Shown here in pieces: positions 8,893 through 16,546 of a stretch of 16,546 bases of DNA. Both the position numbers and the translations under genes were made by a program. A model generated the notes under the pieces. That model worked only from the letters and a program-made list of their open reading frames with translations. It had not been told where the DNA came from and did not search any database. Origin of the DNA: Dentipellis sp. KUC8613. Lineage: Eukaryota; Basidiomycota; Agaricomycetes; Russulales; Hericiaceae. The stretch is from contig NSJX01000188.1 in assembly GCA_002286715.1 (NCBI GenBank), positions 1 through 16,546 on the forward strand, in the 5' to 3' direction. The number at the start of each line of letters is the position of its first letter. Position 1 is the first letter of the stretch.

Positions 8893-9430
8893 TCTGGTCT
8901 GTTGTCGGCGATATTCACGCTTTTCAAGCTAGAGGAGGGCACTGGCGGCAGGGGAGTGAGGATGAAGAGAATGCATGCAAGGTTCTGTGACCTCCCTGAT
9001 AGTGGCATGTCGTTACACTTCACGCGTATCACTGAACAATGGTCCATTGGGATGAAAGACTTGATTATACGCGCGTATACATGTAGAGATCCCGGGAACG
9101 TGTAGCGCTTTTTATTACGTCATCACGGGGATTTTTTACTTGATTCATTTACACCGCGTAGATAGTATCGTAGATTAAGTGGTATCGTAGATGAACGCGA
9201 GATTGACTATATTATGGCACCATGAGAGTGCGCACAGAAACCGGGTGGGCGCATGACCATGAGGCCTCATGGTATGGGCAGTTGGGCATGTCCCCTATAA
9301 CAGGAGCATCGTGCTCTGACAATACTGACTGTGTAGATAGCCTGGACACGGGGGTCGCGTATGGCGCTACTGTTACCACCGTCCTCGCCCCCTGAGCATG
9401 TTATCGCTTTCAAATGTGTCGGGATGTGCT
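8893..9430. promoter_or_regulatory. Upstream region of the large gene, with palindromes
   Basis: This should hold the promoter of the minus-strand gene starting at 8892. Visible elements are a perfect 14-bp palindrome TATACGCGCGTATA at 9066-9079, a CRE-like TTACGTCA at 9115-9122 (the class of site bound by bZIP factors), a direct repeat GTATCGTAGAT at 9165-9175 and 9182-9192, and a perfect 18-bp palindrome ACCATGAGGCCTCATGGT at 9256-9273. Regulatory roles are inference only. Open frames here are short and not protein-like. Confidence 0.4.
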
Positions 9431-11433
9431 CACCCATCAAATTGTATATCTGCCCCGCGCGGTCCTCATGCGGTGTCGGTGTCCGAATCTGTGTTGCTCC
9501 GTCTTTATGTGTTGGGGCCCATCTTCTGTTGATTGTGATGCAGGGAATGGGAGGAATGGATCAACGAAAACTATGGTTCTTGGCATTGTGGGAGGCCAGT
9601 CAAGTTTGCAGGAGGAGTAAAGGATGATGTTTGGGATAAATCCGTGAAGGAGGGAAGTATGAGAAGAGCTACACGAGCGAGGGGAATGTCTGATGTCGAA
9701 TGTGTAAAAGTGTAAAAACTGGAGTACGGGTGTGCCGTAATGCCTCAACGAGGCATGAGCTTGTCCACGCGAGAAGCGAATGCCTGGAGATAAGATCCAT
9801 GTAGGCATGTTCACAGGTCCACCGAGGCGCCAGGCGGAGGCGAACTTCGTGTTGAGGGGCGCGAGGGAAGATCTGACGTTGTAGTGGACGTACGACTCGC
9901 AACGCCGGTCGCATGCGCCGCGACGAGCAGGTCTGATGCACAGAACCCAAGCTGCGCACCTCAACGTAGGATAGCCGTGCTGGAGCGTTTGACGCGGTGG
10001 AGCAAGGAAGTCGTTTCGAGAGTACAATGAGGATCAACAACGCGGCGGCAGAACACTGGATCCAGAGAGCCATGTAAAATCGCGTGCTTGGAGCGTAAGT
10101 CCTGCCAGTGTGACTTCGGCGAGAAGAAGGTAACGCGACGGAAAAGCATCAATAGCAAGGGAGAGCGATCACCGGACAGCACACGCACCGTCTTCACTGT
10201 AGCTTGTGGAACCAAAACCAGGCGACGGAAGATCCGGCAGGTCAATATGGGTCTGCCTTCAGCCATGTCCAGGTATCCTGAGGAGATCCGATGCGAATGA
10301 TGTCCGAGACCAGATGCATCGGGTATGAGGATCGTCTTGCGTCGGGTTCATTAATCCTGTCGGCATCGATGCGGAGATAGTCATCGTGAACGCCGCTCAG
10401 TGGGGCGGAAGGTCAGAAAAGCCTGGAGAAATAAATACAGACAACAGGTCCCGTGTATATTGGAGCGATAGAAAGAGAGAGTCACTGGGGACAGGAATAT
10501 GTTAGGCGAGAAGTCGGCAGCCTGAAGGGGGGGATATCACTCGCGCGCGGTCACGCGTCACGATCCGTCACGATCTTGCAGCTTGCAAGTTGCAAGTCCG
10601 TCTCACGGATGATACTCTTCCATCGTGATGCTCTTGCGCATATCGTTTCAGCCCGTCGTCTTTAGTCTCTTCTACTACGGGGATTGTGTGAGACTGTCGG
10701 AGGGACCAGAATCTTTTGGGTCTCGTCGGCTCACTTCGCTCGCGATGCTGCACAGCTTCCGGTGGACGTGACCTATGGCGTTCATGTCTCTCGATCTCTA
10801 CTTCTAACGTTGTACCTCTTTCTAGTATCAGCTATCTTGACCTTGTGGCGTCAACTCGAGCACCGTGCAACGTAATTCTGCGTGGCGTCTGCGCGTTCGC
10901 TGCCGCGTGTTTAACCTCCATGCACTCCGCACCTGCCATTCGTCGTGCTCCATATGGGCAATTTCTCGTCGGTCCGTCACTAGCCAACTTGAAGGCGATC
11001 CATTCATCGATATATTCGCCAGGTCTTCACAAAGACAAGATCACATTCGTCCCGGGACCCCATCGTACATGCACTCGCCGCCTCATTCATCATTGTCCTC
11101 ATTCGTAGCCTCCCCTCAGCAGCTCTCTTGCTCAGCGGTGCTGCACCACCACTGTATAGCACTCTGAGCGGCCGTGCCACGATCGTCCTTCATCCTCGCG
11201 CCGTCGCCGCATCGTCGCTCCGTTATGAGTGGGAAATCACGTGGACCGGGCGCTTGTATGGCTTCCATCGTACCCATGCAAGCGCCCAGAGCCACATCCC
11301 GCGCACTCACATCCTTTCCAAGACCGGTGTAGCGACACACCACTGCCAGAGTTGGAATCCGTCTCTCTCTTTCCTCCTCGCCAATTCACGGCTTATCCCC
11401 TAGTGTTACTGACTGCAAGATACCGCCCACGAA
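9431..11433. other. Gene-poor stretch without a supported gene
   Basis: About 2 kb where I find no domain, no consistent splice-joined frame and no RNA gene. Several open frames of 60-196 codons occur on both strands (for example minus 10027-9437 and plus 10716-11108), but their composition is Arg/Ser/Cys/His-rich, as expected from out-of-frame translation. A plus-strand frame at about 9544-9714 (EWEEWINENYGSWHC) is protein-like but has no start and no partner exon. Short direct repeats of GTCACG and CTTGCA lie at 10550-10595. Confidence 0.4.
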
Positions 11434-11912
11434 ATGCATGGACAGTATGAGCAATACGCCAAGGAGTTCACGGTCGCCACCTGACTTTTGGTACGGCCCC
11501 CTCGACTGCTTTCTTCGTGGAGGATGGAGACGATCCTGTAGCCGTTTCCAGCGATTATCTGGAATGACGATCTTCTCGTCATATTCGAGGTCGTGGTCCG
11601 CGTGGCCCGGCGTTCGTTCGGCCTGGCTGCTTAGGAGACCGTCCAGCCCAGCAGGCGGACAGGTCGACTGCCGAGTTGATCTTCTTCTGGCTCCACTCAG
11701 CTGCGAAATGTTTCTGCGACACTAACCTTGGAATAGGGCCTCGGCCGCTTACAGAGGGTCTTGCGACAGCCGCTGACGGTAGTGTCCAAACAACCTGTCA
11801 AGCCCACCCTAGTGGTACATTGCTCAACTCGATCGTGTAGCATGGGCGCGCCTTCAATGCCTTGCTGTCATTCCCGACGAACTATCACGTGCACTTCACG
11901 TTGCACCTGTAG
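11434..11912 (+). pseudogene. Decayed coding-like stretch with frameshifts and stops
   Basis: Protein-like segments in different frames follow one another on the plus strand. ATG at 11434 opens MHGQYEQYAKEFTVAT, then TGA (11482-11484). A segment at 11502-11564 reads STAFFVEDGDDPVAVSSDYLE, then TGA. An overlapping frame from 11563 reads NDDLLVIFEVVVRVARRSF to TAG at 11632-11634. After another shift a frame runs through STAELIFFWLHSAAKCF to TAG at 11838-11840, then HGRAFNALLSFPTNYHVHF to TAG at 11910-11912. The gaps between segments are far too short for introns, so frameshift decay is the simplest reading. I do not recognise the family. Confidence 0.35.
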
Positions 11913-12592
11913 CGAGCGCGGGACGACGGCGTCGCACCATCAGTGGACGCCTCGTGTCACCGATACACCTCGTCGATTTATAAACGTATGTTGAATTTAG
12001 CCCATCATATGTCAATTACATCGTTCACTGGCGGACGCAGAACGACCGAAAAGAAACCGGAGTATAAGGAGAGGATAGCACGCATGGTCTCGACCCCACG
12101 AGTACAAGTCGAACGGTTTACAATGCTGCGTGACTGCTGTCAATTAGCTATTGGCCCTCTACATGCTTGTCCTGTCTTGCCACCAGAATTGCGCCGCGGA
12201 TTTACTCGTGATAAGGCGCCCTAACTTCAGCTAAAAAAAACATGCCGTCCCCACGCAAGCCACGCTGCCAAAAAAAAAGTAAATGAATAAAGACCGGTAG
12301 CGCGCTGTGTCGTTTACCAGCCTGACCGACTTACTTAAATGTTGAGATAAACGCTGATATCGAGTCGACGCGGTCAGAGGCGAAGGTTTGCGGCGAATCC
12401 TGGTCAGTACCGGGCCGCGCCTGAAACGTTCGGGTCACGTGCATGAGTACTTCTTGAGCTGCTGGGGCGCTCAGGAGAGATATGATCACGTCCTTCGAGC
12501 TTCCCACTCCATTATTGGCAGCGTTTACATCTATAATCCACGTCCGCACAGTACAGAACGCCGAGCTCTATCCCGAACATAAGTAACTTCAG
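11913..12592. other. No supported gene; A-runs and one doubtful minus-strand frame
   Basis: Two A-runs (about 12232-12240 and 12271-12279) and AATAAA at 12286-12291 resemble a 3' end or a retrotransposed tail, but no gene upstream is intact. A minus-strand open frame at 12549-12331 (IIDVNAANNGVGSSKD...) has fair amino-acid composition but begins with GTG, has no matching upstream exon and no known domain, so I do not call it. Confidence 0.35.
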
Positions 12593-12952
12593 TGGAAGAG
12601 TGCACGGTACCGAACGAAAACATCCCTCCCATACGTAAGTAACCCATTTTCCAGCGTTGCTTCCCAAATCATCACTGAGAGGGTTTGACTTCCAGTTGCC
12701 GATGCATTTTTCGAACGTATCTGGGTCTCCGAGTCCCTACTTCTTTCAATTCGACCACTCGCAAAGGCACTGCGGGAGCAAGAACGCAATATCTATCTAG
12801 ATCTCCTTTCCTTGTCAGGCTCAGTCGGTTCGTGTACCTTCTTTCTTGGGTATCATGTCAGAATCTAAGGCGCTCAGCAAGTACATGCACGAGCAATGCA
12901 GGACCGTGTGTTTGAAGTCGTCAGGTCCTTATCAGCATGTCCTTCAACATAA
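12593..12952 (+). CDS. Possible 3' exons of an unrecognised gene
   Basis: Three pieces join in one frame: 12593-12634 (VEECTVPNENIPPI), 12696-12823 (ADAFFERIWVSESLLLSIR...ALREQERNIYLDLLS) and 12878-12952 (QVHARAMQDRVFEVVRSLS, TAA at 12950-12952). The first intron (12635-12695, 61 nt, GTAAGT...TTCCAG, with TTGAC before the acceptor) is convincing. The second (12824-12877, 54 nt, GTCGGT...CTCAG) has a weak donor. The 5' part is not found: an in-frame stop precedes 12593, so an acceptor there is assumed. The product would be helical and soluble. It may be a broken remnant. It ends 318 bp before the SNF2 start. No family is recognised. Confidence 0.35.
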
Positions 12953-13269
12953 TCGTAGGTATTCTTTAGTCAGTCTTGCTGTCAATGATTTACTGAACTC
13001 CAGTGTTGTATACAACTTCACACTGCGGGCGTTCACTTGCCAACAGTCCACCTCTGTCCATCTGCGAGCAATGCTTATGACAATACACCAATCTCAAGAT
13101 GAGCGGGGTTTGATCTCGCGTGCCTCATCCTTTGTCGGGGCAGAAGGATCAAGACTCCGAACTATGTCAAAGGACGGGAAGTGGCTCAACATTGTCTTCA
13201 TCTCCTTCCTTCCTCCTTGCTCACCCTTCTCTCCAATCCTTATACCTCCCCATATCCTGACTCATCGTC
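12953..13269. promoter_or_regulatory. Upstream region of the SNF2 gene
   Basis: A 317-bp spacer preceding the SNF2 start codon, pyrimidine-rich just upstream (CTTCCTTCCTCC around 13203-13215), which is common in fungal promoters. A plus-strand open frame (12846-13337) crosses it but has no recognisable domain and overlaps the SNF2 start in another frame, so I treat it as chance. Confidence 0.4.
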
Positions 13270-15798
13270 ATGTCCATCTCGTCAAAGGAGTCGCAGGCAC
13301 TGAAGACGTTGAGAGAGCTCGCTCTCGGCGAGCTTAGTACAAGCTCTTCGCTCGACATACATGCCCAGGATGCCTTTGTAGATGGGTTTACACCTTCTTT
13401 CCGTCTCCTCCCACATCAATCCGTCGCGAGACTGTGGATGAAGGACCGCGAGATGGCCCTAGCGAAGGGCGGTATTCTTGCCGATGAAATGGGGTAAGCA
13501 GCCTTTCTCCTCGCTTCTACACCACGTTTACATCGTACCACACAGGCTCGGTAAAACAGTAGAGATGATCGTGCGCATTGTAGAGGGCCCTCCTTCCTCT
13601 CATCACGTCGAGAATGCAAAGGGCGGAGGCACTTTGTAAGTGCTATCCTTCCAAGTTACTAGATCAACACTCGTTGACATGCGTATCAGAATTATATGCC
13701 CTGTGGATCTTATTCCTCAATGGGATGCCGAACTCAAGAAGTTAGTCCCGAGCCTTAGTGTTATACTTCACCATGGAACTTCCCGCGACGCAGGTAAGTT
13801 TTGCCATACTCACTCGACCAATCGCACTAATGTCGTGTCAGACCCTGCGAAGCTCAAGAAAGCTGACATAGTGATAACGTCGTTTGCGACTGCCGCGTCT
13901 GAATACGCCGCTACATCCGATGGCCAGATCAAGATTGGAAGGTCGGCGAAGCAGCCAAGTCGGAAGAGCGTGACTCTCAAGAAATCGGCTCTGTACAGCG
14001 TTCGTTGGTGGCGCGTCGTCCTTGGCATGTATTTTTGGCCGTCGACATTATTGTTTTTTCACACTATGTTCTCAGACGAAGCTCACAACATTAAGAATCA
14101 CAAGACCAAGACTGCGGTTGCCTGCTGCGAGCTAGAAGCCAATTTTCGCTGGTGTCTGACTGGGACACCGATGCAAGTTTCTCCCGCGTCACGTGTTCAG
14201 TGCTGTGCGGCGCTGACTAGACGTCTTGCAGGCACAACAGCGTCGAAGATTTGTATAGCCTTCTCCACTTCCTTCGAATTGGTCCTCTTAACGAATGGAA
14301 GGACTTTCACGAGAAGGTTTGCAGGCCAATTGAAGCAGGTAATTCCGCCGAGGCGATGAAATTGCTGCACGTGCGTACTCTCTGCATCGGCCCCATGTCT
14401 ATCATTGATGACTGTCGACAATTGTCCAGGCAATTTTAAGGACAACGATGCTGCGCCGACGCTTGAACCATCAGCTAAATGGTCGCCCCATCGTACAACT
14501 TCCGGCACGCCATTTCGAAGTGATCAAGTGCACCTTCGACAAAGCAGAAGCGGACTTTTATACTGCTCTCGTTTTAAGGCTGGAGACTGCATTCAAGAAC
14601 TTGAAGCAGAGGAAGGTCATTGAGAAGTGCTGGGCTCACATGCAGGTTTACATCTTGAGGCTCCGACAAGGTATATTTACTTGCCTCCTCGACCTCTATC
14701 TGCAAGCGCTAACTGTCTTATATAGCTTGCAACCACAAACAGCTCGTTTTCATGGGACGCCAGCTGGATGACGACTTGTCTGATGCTCTGAACGGGGCAA
14801 AGGACGATACTGTCCCTGGCGAGGACGAAGAAACTGTTATTGACCCGATGCGACTGCTCCAGCTTGACGACAAGGACAAAGTTCAATGTGATATCTGCGG
14901 TGACATGTGCGTCGGTCTTCTTTAATATCGCGGTGTTATGCTTGGCTCACTACAAATCTCAGACTCAACGAGACAAACAATAATAAGAACATCTGCAAGC
15001 AGTGCGAGGAGGTTGTATTGATGGCAGCAGAATCTCAACTTGATGGCGATAATGGATCCGCCAAGATCCGTGAGATTCTGAAGATCCTTCGCGCCATCAG
15101 AGATAGGTCCGATGGTCAGGAAAAGACAATAATCTTTTCTCAGTTCACGAACATGCTGGATCTCGTTGAACCATCCTTGTTGTCCGAAGGCATCGGCTTC
15201 ATTCGTTGTAAGTTCTACACATCCGTAGAGACTTGCATGTTGACAGGATCTTTCAGACGATGGGAGCATGAAGTCCGCCGACCGCGTGAAGGCACTTACC
15301 AAATTACGACAGGACGCTAAGATCCAATGCATCCTTATTTCTCTCAAAGCTGGTGGCACTGGTTTGTACCAGCTTTCGTCCTGCCCATAGCTAGCTCACA
15401 CAATTGTTTTCAGGACTGAATCTGACGTGCTGCAACAATATTATCCTTGTGGACATCTGGTGGAATCCTGCCGTTGAGGTACATAAACACCACGTGTACC
15501 TGCACTCAATTCACTTATCTCATTTTTGATATCCAGGAGCAAGCATTTGGCCGCGCGCACCGCATCGGCCAGACGAAACCCGTCTTCATCTACAAACTGG
15601 TGGTTCCGAACACGATTGAAGACCGAATGATTGAGGTTCGCTACCCTTTTTTGGGTCATTTTCTCGGCTCATCGTTCCCAGCTTCAGAAGAAGAAGGAAG
15701 CTCTCGCCGGCGCTGCTCTTAACAAGGAGGAGATCGTTAAGGTGAAGCTCAATATCAACGAGTTGGTGGAGCTGTTCGGAATGCGCTCCAGTGCTTGA
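13270..15798 (+). CDS. SNF2-family DNA-dependent ATPase, Rad5/Rad16/Uls1-like
   Basis: Thirteen exons: 13270-13493, 13546-13635, 13690-13793, 13842-14024, 14076-14172, 14232-14370, 14430-14670, 14726-14906, 14963-15207, 15257-15361, 15414-15478, 15537-15635, 15682-15798; 1,890 nt, 629 residues, every phase consistent. Motifs in order: I DEMGLGKT (to residue 79), II DEAH (201-204), III LTGTPMHN (from 228), IV KTIIFSQF (from 474), YDGSM (502), V GGTGLNL (to about 540), VI HRIGQTKP (566-573). Between the helicase lobes lies a Cys cluster, C414-x2-C417-x13-C431-x2-C434, where Rad5/Rad16/Uls1 relatives carry a RING finger; here it is reduced to four Cys. Such enzymes translocate on double-stranded DNA to remodel chromatin or act in repair. 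At 629 residues it is short for the class, with almost no N-terminal extension. MSISSKES is the first in-frame ATG of the exon carrying motif I. Two introns appear to be GC-AG. Confidence 0.93.
14025..14075 (+). other. GC-AG intron splitting the DEAH (motif II) aspartate codon
   Basis: Only a GC donor (CTTG|GCATGT) joined to the TTCTCAG acceptor yields VVLDEAHNIKN. The GT two bases on (CAT|GTATTT) would run into a stop within a few codons and lose DEAH. Length 51 nt. Confidence 0.8.
14173..14231 (+). other. GC-AG intron splitting the Met codon of motif III
   Basis: Donor AT|GCAAGT matches the GC-AG consensus. Joined to CTTGCAG it gives LTGTPMHNSVEDLYSLL. The nearby GT (CAA|GTTTCT) would give a stop shortly after the junction. 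Length 59 nt. Confidence 0.8.
14898..15011 (+). other. Reduced RING-like Cys cluster, split by an intron
   Basis: Residues 414-434 of the SNF2 protein, split by intron 14907-14962 (GTGCGT...CTCAG). The first Cys pair (CDIC) is in exon 8 and the second (CKQC) in exon 9. A full C3HC4 RING needs eight ligands; only four Cys and no suitable His are seen, which would fit one zinc or a vestige. Confidence 0.6.
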
Positions 15799-16163
15799 AG
15801 TGCTCGTGCGCGCTTACATTTTGGTGGCAAATCTTCCCGTATCTCTATGTAATAATACAGACAACATGTAGCCGTTGTAGATTTATGACTTGGGCGTCGC
15901 TTCTTCGGGGCTCCGTTATCCATTGACAGCAACGATCGACCTTCGGCGCTCATAGAGTGTCAAGCGCCGGCGGGTGGCCGGTACCGTCTCTGTCCGTTAT
16001 TGGCATTCGTCGCCACTGATGCTTATCCGCAACTGATATCCGCAAGTGCTTACTCAGGGCGCTTAACTGCAGTATTGAGCCTTTGTCAATCTCCCACTGG
16101 CAAGGTCGCCGGGAGCTAGTTGAATTCTTCGCTTCGAACGTACTCCGAAGGCAACAATACTTC
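15799..16163. other. Spacer between the SNF2 gene and the next plus-strand gene
   Basis: It holds the SNF2 3' end (an AATAATA run at about 15851-15857 may serve for polyadenylation) and the upstream region of the next gene. Two minus-strand open frames here lack protein-like composition and are not called. Confidence 0.4.
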
Positions 16164-16546
16164 ATGTCGCGGCCCTCGTATGTTTCATGGCTGAATAGTG
16201 GTCGTCTGCTGACTCACGGGACTTACACAGCGCCGCACCGATCCTAACTGATCGCCGAGTTTGTTCATGCGTCTCGTCGGGCTGCGGAAAAGCCATACTG
16301 GGCTCGCACAGGGGTCTTCAGGCCTCTGTTCGCGGGAGATATGTTAGCGCGAAAGAGTTCAAGGCCCACAAGAAGGAAGATGAAAAGCTAAGGCTTCTGA
16401 AAATGCATGGCGTCGACCCCTCATCCACTGGTGTTCCCACCAACGTCCCGACGAGCCCGGTGCCCACCTCATTCTTCGACCCCGCTCATCCCACCTCCTG
16501 TACCTCTACTTCCACTGCCTGCATAACAAACTTTTTCCACAGAGAT
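16164..16546 (+). CDS. 5' end of a gene with an N-terminal Cys/His cluster (partial)
   Basis: ATG at 16164 begins a 14-nt first exon (MSRP plus TC), followed by a 53-nt intron 16178-16230 (GTATGT...ACACAG) and an open second exon that runs off the window. The 110 visible residues start MSRPSAAPILTDRRVCSCV and include a Cys cluster (CSC then C five residues on), then GRYVSAKEFKAHKKEDEK, then a Pro/Ser/Thr-rich linker. A CxC..C cluster, a G-x-VS step and a conserved His near the N-terminus recall, from general familiarity, multicopy basidiomycete proteins whose later part is often transposase-like. Nothing in the window proves that. A very short first exon is normal in these fungi. Confidence 0.6.

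Noticed and set aside
9544..9714. Plus-strand frame with EWEEWINENYGSWHC
   Set aside because: It is protein-like, but there is no start codon, no convincing upstream donor and no downstream exon, so it is too weak to call.
9437..10027. Minus-strand open frame of 196 codons
   Set aside because: Composition is Arg/His/Cys/Ser-rich with no recognisable domain, no splice support and an unlikely start context, so it is probably chance.
10340..10370. GGGTTCATTAATCC as a possible tRNA T-arm
   Set aside because: It is close to the B-box pattern, but no acceptor stem, D-arm or anticodon arm can be placed around it.
12846..13337. Plus-strand open frame of 163 codons overlapping the SNF2 start
   Set aside because: It runs through the better-supported exon at 12878-12952 and the SNF2 promoter in a different frame, with no domain.

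Overview
The window looks like nuclear DNA of a mushroom-forming fungus (Basidiomycota, probably Agaricomycetes). The reasons are dense coding on both strands, many 44-95 nt introns with GT(N)NGY donors and CTRAY-like branch sites, no bacterial-style operons or ribosome binding sites, and protein types typical of that group. Bacterial start codons mean nothing here, so I rebuilt the genes by following reading frame across candidate introns.

Layout. 1-781: a CTCGGT-rich segment with a heptanucleotide tandem array, then a cluster of palindromes and CACGTG boxes, no gene. 782-2038 (-): a SUN-domain membrane protein. 2250-2925 (-): a small unrecognised three-exon gene. 3302-8892 (-): the dominant gene, which I rebuild as 14 exons encoding about 1,621 residues, with a long disordered, repeat-bearing N-terminal part and a C-terminal module that I associate with a multicopy agaricomycete hypothetical-protein family. 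8893 to about 12590: gene-poor, with palindromes, decayed coding-like stretches and no convincing intact gene. 12593-12952 (+): a possible exon trio of another gene. 13270-15798 (+): a 13-exon SNF2-family ATPase of 629 residues, with all helicase motifs recovered only after splicing, including two apparent GC-AG introns. 16164 to the end (+): the start of a gene with a short Cys/His cluster, cut by the window edge.

Nothing suggests that these genes form one pathway. The SUN protein belongs to the nuclear envelope, the SNF2 protein to chromatin or DNA repair, and the large repeat protein and the last gene look like lineage-specific, possibly mobile-element-associated families. The best candidates for something undescribed are the large repeat protein (recently duplicated 297-bp units, and an exon open in two frames) and the SNF2 gene with GC-AG introns at the helicase motif II and III codons.

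No tRNA, rRNA, CRISPR array, complete transposase or reverse transcriptase was seen. All gene models are inferred by eye and have no transcript support.
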